Shown in pieces: positions 6,574-15,497 of a DNA stretch of 33,705 nt. A model generated the notes under the pieces. The model did not search any database. It was not told the DNA's origin and worked only from the letters and a program-made list of their open reading frames with translations. Location of the stretch: the NCBI GenBank assembly GCA_022797535.1, contig JAAWKU010000021.1, forward strand, positions 1-33,705. The letters run 5' to 3'. The position numbers and the translations under genes are program-made. This stretch comes from Lachnospiraceae bacterium. GTDB taxonomy: Bacteria > Bacillota > Clostridia > Lachnospirales > Lachnospiraceae. Within the stretch, counting starts at the first letter, position 1. Each line of letters starts with the position of its first letter.

Positions 6574-8631
6574 CTATCTAATGCCGAAGCCCTCCATAAT
6601 TTTTTTAAATTCCTGGGACGCGGCAAAACTGCTCAGTACCTGCTCTCTTGTCATTCCTCCACGCATCTTGTTCAGCCAGTAATACATACCGTCAGGCTCG
6701 GAAGCCCGCCCCATAAAGGTCAGATACAGCCTTTCTATGTATTCCTGATCACTGGTTTTAAAACTCTCAAACTCCGGTGAGAAGAAGAAATTTTTGGCAG
6801 CCTGCTCTGCCGTTATCTTTCTAGTGGAAATCTGCTCAATATAGTACTGCCTGCCATCGGATTCCGAGGGTCTTTTCAATGCCTTCTCATACAATCTGTC
6901 CACAAATTCTCCCAGCTTTTCCAGATCAACTTCATATTCCTCGCCCTCTGCCAGCACCATTGACCCTCTGGTAATACCGGCCTTCCGACATACTTCCAGG
7001 AATTCAGGAGAATTCACAAAACAACTCAGCACATACTTCCGGGACAGGCCGGTTGCCATCTGGTTTTTCCACCACAGGATCTCCGAATCTGCAGGAACAC
7101 GATCAAAAAACGCGCTGTACATTGCTTTTATATATGCTTCCTGGCTCAGCTTCTTATTCTGGAACTCTGGACTTCCCACAAAAAATTGCGCTACTGTGGC
7201 ACCGTCGACTTCGCCGCTCTGTAATCTGGACACATAATACTGCAGGCCATCGGCATCCGCCTCCCGATCCAGGGTAACGCGGTACATTCTTTTGACGAAC
7301 TCTGCTATCAGCTTTTCCTCCGGATCCTGGGTATCAATATATTGTCCAATGGGAATGGACTTGATTTCCGACTCGGTTCTGGATGGAGTGAGTCCAATCT
7401 GAGCTTCCAGCTTTCCGTCCTTCACCTGTATGCCGAATATATTTCTGCCGTCGGTGCCTGTATAGGTATAGATCACCGAAACAATTCCCTGATCTGTAAT
7501 GCAATAAATATTCTTTGCGTCATTTGCGAAAGTTGTGCCGCTGGTACGCTGCAGAACCCCATAGCAATAATCATAGTATGTAAAATGATTGCCATTCCTA
7601 TAACCCCAGGTGGAATCAGGAAAACGATAAACGACTTTTTCCGCACCGGTAGCCTCCGCATGATAAATCAGACTCATGGTAGAATTGTCATATCCAATTC
7701 GCCAACTGCCCGCTCCGTCTATGGGGATTACTGAACTGGCAACCTTCTTCCCGCCGGCATTCCACCAGGCGTCCTTATCGTACAGCGTGCTGGTACATCC
7801 ATGGTCCTGCTCCTCGAAAGTATGATTACTAAATTTTGTGTCACTGCCCATAAAATTGCCGTAATACATAATTCCGAGAGACTGCCTCTCTATGGCGTTG
7901 GAATCCCAGGTGGTATCTATATTGTACCACTGTCCATCCACTTTAACCTGATTCCAGGTATGGTTACCGCCAGAGGCTGTTCCAACCTCCAGGATTCCCA
8001 CATATCGAAGCAACATCTCATACGAATCCTTGTATCCCTGGCAGACAGCGCTCCCTGTCACCAATGCGTCATACACGGAGAACTTGCTGAAAGTGTAATC
8101 GTATTGACAATTCACCACAAGCCAGTTATGAAGGGCCAGCATTTTCTGAAGGTCGCTCATATCGGGAGTTATATTGGACTCCCTGACCGCTCTCTTAAGC
8201 GCTTTGGCAATTTCATCCTCGTTCTGAATATATTTGGGATAAAGATATATGACATAGCCCTCTGGACGTGAAATCGTTGCACCGCAATAGGGCTGCACAT
8301 AAAACAGAGAACTGTCCCAATAAATGATATCCTTCAGCAGCGCCCCCGCTTCCTCATAGGTCATCCGATATTCGCTGATATCAATGGCTTCCGCATGCTG
8401 CTTCAAGGCCTCATGGATCCTCAACCTGGCGCCTGACTCTGCCCTGGCGTCCATATACGCCGTCGGCGCTCCCACCAGATCCTGTTCTTCTGCCTCAATG
8501 GTCACATACTCTGTCTGGTCGGAAAGCAGCGGCAAATCCACGCTTGCCCGGGCCCCCAGAGGCAGACACATAAATAAAGCCAAACCAAAAATAAATGATT
8601 TGATCAGCTTTGCTCCACTCTTCATAAGCAT
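6574..8631 (-). CDS. Secreted transglutaminase-like protein with DUF4214 repeats
   Basis: This 685-residue protein has a signal peptide (about residues 1-30, ending LGARAS). A transglutaminase-like fold follows, with the triad visible: Cys197 in SAVCQGY, His224 in GNHTWNQV and Asp239 in YNIDTTWD. A beta-rich linker leads to four related units starting near residues 440, 495, 575 and 627. Each has the DUF4214 pattern of an FVxRMYxxxLxR-type helix, a G/WxYY-type helix and an SPEF end. Transglutaminase-like modules of this type often act as cell-wall or protein proteases or amidases, and DUF4214 occurs in surface proteins. The extracellular role is inferred. The start ATG at 8631 has GGGGGAA upstream. 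The gene looks more AT-rich than its neighbours. Confidence 0.85.
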   Translation of the reverse strand: MLMKSGAKLIKSFIFGLALFMCLPLGARASVDLPLLSDQTEYVTIEAEEQDLVGAPTAYMDARAESGARLRIHEALKQHAEAIDISEYRMTYEEAGALLKDIIYWDSSLFYVQPYCGATISRPEGYVIYLYPKYIQNEDEIAKALKRAVRESNITPDMSDLQKMLALHNWLVVNCQYDYTFSKFSVYDALVTGSAVCQGYKDSYEMLLRYVGILEVGTASGGNHTWNQVKVDGQWYNIDTTWDSNAIERQSLGIMYYGNFMGSDTKFSNHTFEEQDHGCTSTLYDKDAWWNAGGKKVASSVIPIDGAGSWRIGYDNSTMSLIYHAEATGAEKVVYRFPDSTWGYRNGNHFTYYDYCYGVLQRTSGTTFANDAKNIYCITDQGIVSVIYTYTGTDGRNIFGIQVKDGKLEAQIGLTPSRTESEIKSIPIGQYIDTQDPEEKLIAEFVKRMYRVTLDREADADGLQYYVSRLQSGEVDGATVAQFFVGSPEFQNKKLSQEAYIKAMYSAFFDRVPADSEILWWKNQMATGLSRKYVLSCFVNSPEFLEVCRKAGITRGSMVLAEGEEYEVDLEKLGEFVDRLYEKALKRPSESDGRQYYIEQISTRKITAEQAAKNFFFSPEFESFKTSDQEYIERLYLTFMGRASEPDGMYYWLNKMRGGMTREQVLSSFAASQEFKKIMEGFGIR

Positions 8632-8666
8632 TTTCTGTTCTTCCCCCTTCATATATTTGCAACTAT

Positions 8667-8695
8667 ATTATACACGAATATTTAGGAAACGTAAA
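8667..8695 (-). promoter_or_regulatory. Promoter of the transglutaminase-like gene
   Basis: The minus strand carries TTTACG (8690-8695), a 17-bp spacer and TATAAT (8667-8672). It lies about 36 nt upstream of the start codon, after the ackA stop, so this gene has its own promoter. No clear ackA terminator is visible between them. Confidence 0.65.
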
Positions 8696-8728
8696 GAACT
8701 ATCTTTCTGTAACTGTACAGAGTCGTTC

Positions 8729-9922
8729 CTACACCAGCCCAACCGTCTCTCTGGCTATAGCCAGTTCCTCGTTGGTGGGAATCACCATGACCCTGGTGCG
8801 GGAGTCCGGCGTACTGATCAGAATGTCCTGGCCCCGCTTCTCATTGGCCTCCTGGTCCAGGGCAATCCCCAGATATCCCAGGTATTCACAGACCATGGTT
8901 CTCACCAGGGGAGAGTTCTCGCCCACGCCTGCGGTAAAGCAGATCAGATCCACACCGTTCATGGCCGCCGTATAGGCACCTATATATTTTGCCACCCGAT
9001 AGGCAAAGGTTTTCATGGCGCAGACGGCATAGGCGTCGCCCCTGTGATAGCCGTCTTCCAGGTCCCGGAAGTCGGAGGACAGATTGTTGGACAGGCCCAG
9101 CACACCGGATTTCTTGTTCAATATACCCATGATCTCATCGATGCTCCTGTTCTCCTTGTGAGCCAGGAATTCAAGGATGGCGGGATCTATGTCGCCGCTG
9201 CGGGTTCCCATAATCAAACCCTCCAAAGGGGTCAGTCCCATGGAAGTATCCACGCACTTACCGTTCTTCACCGCAGACACGCTGGCGCCGTTGCCCAGAT
9301 GACACACAATGGTTTTCAGAGATTCACAGGGCACACCCAGCACCTCTGCAGCCCGTTTGGACACATAGGAGTGGCTGGTGCCGTGGAAACCGTAACGACG
9401 GATCCTGTACTTCTCATAATATTCCACCGGAAGGCCGTACATATAGGCTTCCCGGGGCATGGTCTGGTGAAAAGCGGTGTCAAACACAGCCACCATGGGC
9501 GTGCCGGGCATCAGCTTCCGGCAGGCGTTAATGCCGATCAAATTAGCTGGATTGTGCAGGGGCGCCAGATCGTTGCAGGCCTCTATGGCTTCCAGCACCT
9601 CATCGTCAATGACCACGGAACGGGCAAATTTCTCGCCGCCATGCACCACCCGATGTCCCACTGCGCCGATCTCTTTCAGGCTCTTCACCACTCCTGTTCT
9701 GTCATTGGTCAGCGCCTCCAGCACCAGACGGATGGCCTCGGTGTGATCCGGCATGGGAGTCACATGGATCTCCTTTTCCCCGCCTGCCGGCGTGTAGACG
9801 ATCTGGCTGCCGTCGATGCCGATGCGTTCACACAGCCCCTTTGCCACGCACTGCTCCGACCCGGAATCAATTAACTGAAATTTCAGGGAGGAACTCCCGC
9901 AGTTTATCACCAAAATATTCAT
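8729..9922 (-). CDS. ackA: Acetate kinase
   Basis: AckA transfers the phosphate of acetyl phosphate to ADP, yielding acetate and ATP in the cytoplasm. The 397-residue length is typical. It opens MNILVINCGSSSLKFQL, the phosphate-binding motif 1 of the ASKHA acetate kinases. FDTAFHQTMP, RRYGFHGTSH and CHLGNGASV are the conserved active-site segments; the histidine of CHLGNG and the arginine near RRYGFHG are catalytic in the family. AGGAAG lies upstream of the ATG. It follows pta by 51 nt with no terminator between, so the two form one operon. Confidence 0.97.
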   Translation of the reverse strand: MNILVINCGSSSLKFQLIDSGSEQCVAKGLCERIGIDGSQIVYTPAGGEKEIHVTPMPDHTEAIRLVLEALTNDRTGVVKSLKEIGAVGHRVVHGGEKFARSVVIDDEVLEAIEACNDLAPLHNPANLIGINACRKLMPGTPMVAVFDTAFHQTMPREAYMYGLPVEYYEKYRIRRYGFHGTSHSYVSKRAAEVLGVPCESLKTIVCHLGNGASVSAVKNGKCVDTSMGLTPLEGLIMGTRSGDIDPAILEFLAHKENRSIDEIMGILNKKSGVLGLSNNLSSDFRDLEDGYHRGDAYAVCAMKTFAYRVAKYIGAYTAAMNGVDLICFTAGVGENSPLVRTMVCEYLGYLGIALDQEANEKRGQDILISTPDSRTRVMVIPTNEELAIARETVGLV

Positions 9923-9973
9923 GATTAACTTCCTTTCGATATTTCGTTTCTATAATTGTTTCTGTATATGCAT

Positions 9974-10975
9974 TTATACCAACTGCGCCTGTACCGCAGT
10001 CAGCGCAACCACACCCACAATATCCTGCCAGGAACATCCCCGGGACAGGTCGTTGACCGGCTTCGCAATCCCCTGCAGCATGGGACCATATGCCTCCGCG
10101 CCGCCCAGTCTCTGCACCAGCTTGTATCCGATATTGCCCGCGTCCAGATTGGGGAAAATAAGCACATTGGCCCTGCCTCCCACACTACTGCCGGGAGCCT
10201 TGGACTTGGCAACACCGGGCACCAGCGCCGCGTCCGTCTGCAGTTCGCCGTCCAGCGTCAGCTGAGGGTATTGTTCATGGGCGATCCGGGTGGCTTCCAC
10301 CACCTTGTCAACCAGTTCATGTTTGGCGCTTCCCTTGGTGGAATGGCTCAACATGGCAATCACAGGCTTGGGTCCCACCAGACTTTTGAAACTTCTGGAG
10401 GAAGTCTCGGCGATGGCGGCCAGTTCCTCCGCCGTGGGATCCTGATTCAGACCACAGTCGGCAAAGATGAAAGTACCGTTCTCCCCCTGATCCTTAAACT
10501 GAGTGTCCATCACAAAGAAGGCGGACACCAGCTTCACCCCGGGGGCCGTCTTGAGAATCTGAAGGGCAGGACGCAACGTATCCGCCGTGGAATGACAGGC
10601 GCCGGCCACCATGCCGTCCGCATCGTTGTTCTTCACCATAACGATTCCAAAGGTCAGAGGATCGCTCAGCAGGATTTCCCTGGCCTTCTCCGGCGTCATA
10701 CCCTTATTTTTCCGAGTCTCGTACAGCACATTCACATATTCGTCCAGCTTGTCCGTGATCTTGGGGTTGATCACCTTCACTCCGGTCAGATCCACCTCCA
10801 GCCAGCCTGCGCCGTCCATGATCTTCTCCTGGTCACCGATCATAATGATATTGGCAATGTTCTCTTCCATAATCTTAGCCGCCGCCAGCAGCGTCCTCTT
10901 ATCTGTAGTCTCCGGCAGCACGATGGTCTTTTTGTCGAGCCTGGCCCGATCCTTGATTCTGTCAATATAAGACAT
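9974..10975 (-). CDS. pta: Phosphate acetyltransferase
   Basis: Pta converts acetyl-CoA and phosphate to acetyl phosphate, the substrate of AckA. The 333-residue protein is the short class I form with only the PTA/PTB catalytic domain and no N-terminal regulatory domain. Recognisable family segments are [50 protein letters not shown] and [23 protein letters not shown] precedes the ATG. It is the first gene of the pta-ackA operon, with a promoter at 11063-11091 and a CcpA-type site further upstream. Confidence 0.97.
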   Translation of the reverse strand: MSYIDRIKDRARLDKKTIVLPETTDKRTLLAAAKIMEENIANIIMIGDQEKIMDGAGWLEVDLTGVKVINPKITDKLDEYVNVLYETRKNKGMTPEKAREILLSDPLTFGIVMVKNNDADGMVAGACHSTADTLRPALQILKTAPGVKLVSAFFVMDTQFKDQGENGTFIFADCGLNQDPTAEELAAIAETSSRSFKSLVGPKPVIAMLSHSTKGSAKHELVDKVVEATRIAHEQYPQLTLDGELQTDAALVPGVAKSKAPGSSVGGRANVLIFPNLDAGNIGYKLVQRLGGAEAYGPMLQGIAKPVNDLSRGCSWQDIVGVVALTAVQAQLV

Positions 10976-11062
10976 ATTCTCTCCTTCCCGCGGAATTGCC
11001 GCAATCTTTTTCTTTTTTTGTAAATAATTTATAAAATTAGCTTAACAAACGCCGTTTTTTAT

Positions 11063-11091
11063 ATTATACTAGAGATAGAAAAAATTAACAA
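11063..11091 (-). promoter_or_regulatory. Sigma-A promoter of pta-ackA
   Basis: The minus strand has TTGTTA (11086-11091), a 17-bp spacer and TATAAT (11063-11068). It predicts a leader of roughly 80 nt before the pta start codon. Confidence 0.8.
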
Positions 11092-11171
11092 GTTCTAATA
11101 TGCGTTAAATTGTATATTTTGAAGTACAAAATCTTTCTGTTTATGCCAAAAAAGCCAGTATTTTATATATA

Positions 11172-11185
11172 TGTAAACGCTTACA
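11172..11185. promoter_or_regulatory. Catabolite-responsive element (cre) candidate
   Basis: TGTAAACGCTTACA fits the CcpA consensus TGWNANCGNTNWCA at every defined position and is almost a perfect palindrome. In Bacillus subtilis, CcpA activates pta and ackA through cre sites upstream of their promoters. Here the site is centred about 120 bp upstream of the predicted pta start point, further than in Bacillus. It could act on pta, on tmcAL, or on a promoter I have not recognised. Confidence 0.7.
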
Positions 11186-11332
11186 GTGCCTGTTATTTTT
11201 TTCACATACTATTTCAGTTATTTTAAACGTTATTTAGTTTATTCCCAGGACTGCAGGTTTTTGCCGGATGGAAATTTATATCGCCGGCCGGAAAACTGCG
11301 AAACTATTAAGTAGAAAGGATACGGTACTATC

Positions 11333-12571
11333 ATGAAAGTGTGTGCTGTTATTGCGGAGTACAACCCGTTCCACCTGGGTCATGCATATCATCTGAGACA
11401 GGCCCGCCTTCTCACGGAGGCCGAATACATCATAGTGGTAATGAGCGGTGATTTCGTGCAGAGGGGGGATCCGGCGCTGGTGGACAAGTACGCCCGCGCC
11501 AGGGCCGCCCTCTCCTGCGGCGCGGACCTGGTGCTGGAGCTTCCGTCCTGCTTTGCCACCGGCAGCGCGGAATATTTTGCCCGGGGGGCAGTCTCCATGC
11601 TGGATCATCTGGGCGTGGTGGATTACCTGTGCTTTGGCAGCGAATGCACGGACATCCAGTTTCTGTCCCGGTTCGCGGAAATATTTCTGGAAGAGCCGGA
11701 GCCCTATAAGAGGATTCTGCTGGAAAAGCTGAAGCTGGGCTACTCCTATCCCACCGCCCGTTCCAACGCTCTGATCATCGCCTACCCGGCGCTGGCTGCT
11801 GACATATCGGTGGTATCCAGCCCTAACAATATCCTGGGCATTGAATATATCAAGGCGCTGCACCGCCGCCGCAGCCATATTCTCCCTGTCAATATCCGCC
11901 GCATCGGCTCGGACCACAGGGACAGGCGTCTGGGGCTCTTCCAGAGTTCCGCCAGGGCCATCCGCCAGGCCATCCAGAGCAACCGCACCCTGGAAGAACT
12001 CCATTCCCAGATGCCGGAGGAAGCATATGAGATTCTGACAGAATATTTCACCCGGGAACGTCCCCTGTTCCAGGATGACTTTTCCACCCTGCTGCATTAC
12101 AAGCTGTTGTCGGAGCAGGCCCGGGGCTATACCGATTACCTGGACATCACGCCGGACCTGTCTGACAAGATCCGTAAATACGTGTACCAATACACCTCTT
12201 TCAGTGAGTTCTGTGACCTGCTGAAGTCCAAGGATATGACCTACACCAGGATCAGCCGCTGCCTGTTGCACATCCTGTTGAACATCACCAAGGATAACAT
12301 GCAGTTCTACATAGACAATCAGGACACTGTGTCCTACGCAAGGCTGCTGGGGTTCAGGGAGGAGGCCAAGCCTCTGCTCACCGCCATCGACCGCAATACC
12401 TCCATCCCCCTGATCACCAAGATGGCCGACGCGGAAAAACTTCTGACCCTGGACGGATATCACATGTTCCAGCAGGAAGTGCAGATCACCGATATCTACA
12501 GCAGCATCCAGGCTGCCAAATCCGGGCACAGGATGTACCACGAGTACACCAGGCCTATGATCGTTTTATAG
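11333..12571 (+). CDS. tmcAL: tRNA(Met) cytidine acetate ligase
   Basis: TmcAL activates acetate with ATP and acetylates the wobble cytidine (C34) of elongator tRNA-Met. The 412-residue length is typical. The N-terminal nucleotidyltransferase fold begins VCAVIAEYNPFHLGHAYHL, with the HxGH signature (HLGH). MSGDFVQRGDPALVDKYARA and GADLVLELP follow, both diagnostic of the family (formerly YlbM/DUF795). AAGGA lies 12 nt upstream of the ATG. This is the only plus-strand gene in the window. It is divergent from pta-ackA, whose end product acetate is its substrate. Transcription ends at 12636-12671. Confidence 0.94.
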   Translation: MKVCAVIAEYNPFHLGHAYHLRQARLLTEAEYIIVVMSGDFVQRGDPALVDKYARARAALSCGADLVLELPSCFATGSAEYFARGAVSMLDHLGVVDYLCFGSECTDIQFLSRFAEIFLEEPEPYKRILLEKLKLGYSYPTARSNALIIAYPALAADISVVSSPNNILGIEYIKALHRRRSHILPVNIRRIGSDHRDRRLGLFQSSARAIRQAIQSNRTLEELHSQMPEEAYEILTEYFTRERPLFQDDFSTLLHYKLLSEQARGYTDYLDITPDLSDKIRKYVYQYTSFSEFCDLLKSKDMTYTRISRCLLHILLNITKDNMQFYIDNQDTVSYARLLGFREEAKPLLTAIDRNTSIPLITKMADAEKLLTLDGYHMFQQEVQITDIYSSIQAAKSGHRMYHEYTRPMIVL

Positions 12572-12632
12572 TACGGATCTACCGGTAATCGGTAAATTGG
12601 CGAATGCAAAGGGTTTCATGGCAGTTTCATTA

Positions 12633-12672
12633 CAAAAAGAGGTTGTCCCGACTGTGGTGGCAACCTCTTTTC
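12633..12672. terminator. Bidirectional terminator between tmcAL and the DUF711 gene
   Basis: AAAGAGGTTG (12636-12645) pairs with CAACCTCTTT (12661-12670) around a 15-nt loop. It is flanked by A residues on the left and T residues on the right, so both strands give a stem followed by U residues. The two flanking genes converge on it. Confidence 0.85.
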
Positions 12673-12740
12673 TTACAGCTGATAACGCCGTTTATACTTG
12701 TTTTGATTTCGGCTGTCCGAACAGACGGCAGCCTCCCTCG

Positions 12741-14105
12741 TCAATTTTTAAAACTGTGGATCGGAGCCGGAATCCGCCCGCCTCTGTTCACAAAATCATC
12801 ACAGGAAAACCCATTCACAGGCATAATGGGTGCATAGCCCAGCAGACCGCCGAACTCCACCGTTTCTCCCACACCCTTGCCGATCACGGGAATGATCCTG
12901 ACTGCGGTGGTCTTTTGGTTCACCATGCCGATGGCCATCTCGTCTGCGATGATACCCGAAATGGTGGTGGCCCTGGTGTCGCCGGGAATGGCAATCATGT
13001 CCAGCCCCACCGAACATACGCAGGTCATGGCCTCCAGCTTTTCCAAAGTCAGCGCCCCTGCTGTCACCGCATCAATCATGCCCTGATCCTCGCTCACCGG
13101 GATAAAAGCCCCGCTGAGGCCTCCCACATAGGAAGAAGCCATTACGCCGCCTTTTTTCACCTGGTCGTTCAAAAGAGCCAGAGCCGCTGTGGTACCCGGC
13201 GCGCCCGCGCGCTCCAGGCCGATTTCGCAGAGGATATCCGCCACACTGTCGCCGATGGCCGGTGTGGGGGCCAGGGACAGATCTACAATGCCAAAGGGAA
13301 CGCCCAGTCTCTGGGAGGCCTCCCGAGCCACCAGCTGCCCCACCCGGGTCACTTTAAACGCTGTTTTCTTGATGGTTTCACACAGCACCTCAAAGTTCTC
13401 GCCCCGCACTTTTTCCAGAGCGGTCTTTACCACGCCCGGGCCGCTGACTCCCACATTGATGATGCGGTCCGCCTCGGTGACGCCGTGGAAAGCGCCCGCC
13501 ATAAAAGGGTTGTCGTCCGGCGCGTTGCAGAATACCACCAGCTTTGCGCAGCCCAGAGAGTCCTGCTCTTTGGTGTACTCCGCCGTCTCCTTGATCACCT
13601 CGCCCATCAGTTTCACCGCGTCCATGTTAATGCCGGTCTTGGTGGAGCCCAGATTCACCGAACTGCAGACTCTCTCTGTGTCTGCCAGAGCCTGGGGGAT
13701 GGAGCGGATCAGCATCTCCTCCGCAGGGGTCATTCCCTTGCTGACCAACGCGGAATAGCCGCCGATAAAATTTACCCCCACCTCATGGGCCACCTTGTCC
13801 AGAGTCCTGGCAATGCCCACAAAATCCTGAGACGTCCTGCAGGCTGCAGCCCCCACCAGCGCAATGGGAGTCACGGATATCCGTTTATTGACAATGGGGA
13901 TCCCGTATTCTCTGGAAATCTGTTCCCCGATTTTCACCAGATCTCTGGCAGACTCATAAATCTTCTGATATATCTTTTCATTAAGAATCTTTAAGTCCCC
14001 ATCAATGCAGTCCAACAGGCTGATGCCCATGGTAATGGTGCGCACGTCCAGGTTTTCCTTTTCTATCATTTCATTGGTTTCCGCCACTTCAAATATGTTA
14101 ATCAT
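12741..14105 (-). CDS. DUF711 family (UPF0210) protein
   Basis: The 454-residue protein belongs to the UPF0210/DUF711 (PFL) family. Family segments include [16 protein letters not shown] near the start, [13 protein letters not shown], and [16 protein letters not shown] structure exists for a streptococcal homologue, but its reaction is not known. The fold is related to glycyl-radical enzymes of the PFL type, yet no classical C-terminal glycyl-radical motif is visible here. AGAGGGAAG precedes the ATG. It lies 111 nt after the ACT-domain gene, with a 7-bp hairpin (TCAGGTT/AACCTGA, 14165-14184) in the gap. This two-gene arrangement is conserved widely in Firmicutes, suggesting ACT-mediated control by a small ligand. 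Confidence 0.92.
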   Translation of the reverse strand: MINIFEVAETNEMIEKENLDVRTITMGISLLDCIDGDLKILNEKIYQKIYESARDLVKIGEQISREYGIPIVNKRISVTPIALVGAAACRTSQDFVGIARTLDKVAHEVGVNFIGGYSALVSKGMTPAEEMLIRSIPQALADTERVCSSVNLGSTKTGINMDAVKLMGEVIKETAEYTKEQDSLGCAKLVVFCNAPDDNPFMAGAFHGVTEADRIINVGVSGPGVVKTALEKVRGENFEVLCETIKKTAFKVTRVGQLVAREASQRLGVPFGIVDLSLAPTPAIGDSVADILCEIGLERAGAPGTTAALALLNDQVKKGGVMASSYVGGLSGAFIPVSEDQGMIDAVTAGALTLEKLEAMTCVCSVGLDMIAIPGDTRATTISGIIADEMAIGMVNQKTTAVRIIPVIGKGVGETVEFGGLLGYAPIMPVNGFSCDDFVNRGGRIPAPIHSFKN

Positions 14106-14216
14106 GCTTCCCTCTTCTCTGCATTATCGCTGTCCGGCCCGCGGTAATGCGCTCAATTACATCATCAGGTTCCGTGAAACCTGACAAATACGGCAGTAAA
14201 CCGGCCATACAGCCTC

Positions 14217-14489
14217 TCAGATCCTGTGCATCTGGTCAAAAATCTCTTCCTTCTGGCACTTCACCGCCACGCCGATGTCCTGCCCCAGCTTCTCCAGGTC
14301 ATCCACCATATCCCCGTAGTGGCCAGCCATTTTGCTGATGTCTACGATCATCATCATGTTGAAATAGTCCTGCACGATGGTTTGAGATATATCCAGTATA
14401 TTCACCCTGTTTTCCGCCAGATACGTACATACTCTGGCGATAATGCCCACCGTGTCCTTGCCTACCACCGTTATGATTGCCTTTGTCAT
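14217..14489 (-). CDS. ACT domain-containing protein (UPF0237)
   Basis: This is a 90-residue stand-alone ACT domain. It starts MTKAIITVVGKDTVGIIARV, with the beta-1/alpha-1 pattern KDxxGI/V found in ACT ligand-binding sites. VNILDISQTIVQDYFNMMMIVD continues the ferredoxin-like fold. I chose the ATG at 14489 because AGAGG lies just upstream and the longer frame adds an unrelated leader that would overlap the promoter at 14545-14573. Such proteins usually sense amino acids or related metabolites and regulate a partner, here probably the DUF711 protein. The ligand is unknown. Confidence 0.92.
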   Translation of the reverse strand: MTKAIITVVGKDTVGIIARVCTYLAENRVNILDISQTIVQDYFNMMMIVDISKMAGHYGDMVDDLEKLGQDIGVAVKCQKEEIFDQMHRI

Positions 14490-14544
14490 ATTAACCTCTT
14501 TCCTGCCGGTTTCACATATACCGCAGCCGTTTTGTACAATTTGT

Positions 14545-14573
14545 ATCATAATACGAATCACCTGCAAAAGCAA
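14545..14573 (-). promoter_or_regulatory. Promoter of the ACT-DUF711 operon
   Basis: The minus strand has TTGCTT (14568-14573), a 17-bp spacer and TATGAT (14545-14550). It lies just after the stop codon of the metallo-hydrolase gene, about 50 nt upstream of the ACT start. Confidence 0.7.
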
Positions 14574-14595
14574 GTTATTTCTGGTCATCCGGCCA

Positions 14596-15393
14596 TTAAA
14601 TCACCATCACCGGCGAAAGTTCGCTGCGCCTGGCCACCTGGATCTGAAAGTCCTCGGCCCTGTACGGATTTTCTCCCAGGGAAATCTCCATGCGCACGGT
14701 CTCATAGGCAAGTTCCGGCAGGTTATTGTCCTGGCTCAGATGTCCCAGGGAGATATGTTTCAGCCCATCGTGCAAAATACGGCAGAGCAGCCTGCCGGAA
14801 TTCTCATTGGACAGATGTCCCCTGCTGCCCAGTATCCTCTGCTTCAGGGGATAGGGGTAGGGGCCCACCTGGAGCATGTTTACATCGTGATTGGCTTCCA
14901 GCAGAATGGCGTCCAGGCCTTTTAAGCACTCCACCGTATAGTCATTATAAACCCCCAGATCCGTACACACAGCCACTTTCTTGCTGCCATAACTGATGCG
15001 GTAGGCCACGGGCTGGGCGGCGTCATGGCTGATCCTTAAGGGATTGATCACCAGATCCTTGATGGTAAAACGCTGATCCTCCCTCACTTCCGTCCACAGT
15101 TCCGGCTCTATATTGCCCATACTCTTCATCTGCATCACCGCCTGGATCGTCCCTTTGGTGGCATACATGGGTATCCCGTATTTGCGGGCCAGCACCCCCA
15201 ATCCACTGATATGGTCCGCATGTTCGTGGGTAATCAGAATACCGTCCAGGTCCCGCCCGCTGATCCCCAGTTCCTGAAGGCCTCCCTCTGTCTTTTTGCC
15301 GCTGATCCCCGCGTCAACCAGCAGGTGCGTGGCTTCCGATCCCACATAGACACAGTTGCCGCTGCTCCCGCTTGCAATACTGCACATCCTCAT
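14596..15393 (-). CDS. MBL-fold metallo-hydrolase, YycJ/WalJ type
   Basis: The 265-residue protein has the metallo-beta-lactamase motif ITHEHADHISGL, which binds two metals. It opens with CSIASGSSGNCVYV, the typical start of the YycJ/VicX subfamily. LLEANHD and the later SRGHLSN segment supply further ligands. Members are thought to be nucleases or phosphodiesterases active on DNA or RNA, and in several Firmicutes they are linked to replication or cell-wall control. Here it sits downstream of polA-coaE-FtsA-like genes. The immediate ribosome binding site is weak; a strong AGGAGG lies further upstream behind a hairpin (see 15408-15436). Confidence 0.9.
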   Translation of the reverse strand: MRMCSIASGSSGNCVYVGSEATHLLVDAGISGKKTEGGLQELGISGRDLDGILITHEHADHISGLGVLARKYGIPMYATKGTIQAVMQMKSMGNIEPELWTEVREDQRFTIKDLVINPLRISHDAAQPVAYRISYGSKKVAVCTDLGVYNDYTVECLKGLDAILLEANHDVNMLQVGPYPYPLKQRILGSRGHLSNENSGRLLCRILHDGLKHISLGHLSQDNNLPELAYETVRMEISLGENPYRAEDFQIQVARRSELSPVMVI

Positions 15394-15407
15394 ATTGTTT
15401 CCGTCTC

Positions 15408-15436
15408 ACGGGGTTTAAAGCCCCGTTTTTCCTCCT
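15408..15436 (-). promoter_or_regulatory. Hairpin between AGGAGG and the metallo-hydrolase start codon
   Basis: ACGGGG and CCCCGT (15408-15413 with 15421-15426) pair around a 7-nt loop. On the minus strand AGGAGG (15431-15436) lies before the hairpin and the ATG (15391-15393) after it. Read on the plus strand, the hairpin is followed by five T residues and resembles a terminator, but no plus-strand gene ends here. Confidence 0.45.
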
Positions 15437-15497
15437 ACTTAAAGTTCTGAAGATATACTGCTGAACATTCCGCATATCTCCTACAGGCCCACAGGCC

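Larger units (their letters stand above)
10976..11332. other. Divergent intergenic region between pta and tmcAL
   Basis: This 357-bp AT-rich region holds the pta promoter (11063-11091) and a cre-like operator (11172-11185). On the plus strand only weak tmcAL promoter candidates appear, such as TTCACA at 11211. No gene is supported here. Confidence 0.7.

Noticed and set aside
8384-9874. Plus-strand open frame of 496 codons opposite ackA
   Set aside because: It is a shadow of ackA, which is fully conserved on the minus strand.
11276-12541. Minus-strand open frame of 421 codons opposite tmcAL
   Set aside because: TmcAL motifs on the plus strand are unmistakable; the opposite frame has no recognisable domain.
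15408-15430. Plus-strand terminator-like hairpin with five T residues
   Set aside because: No plus-strand gene ends here, so I list it as a leader hairpin rather than a terminator.
15340-15476. Short minus-strand frame starting ATG at about 15476, running into the metallo-hydrolase gene
   Set aside because: AGGAG is only 2 nt from this ATG, too close, and the peptide overlaps the real gene out of frame.
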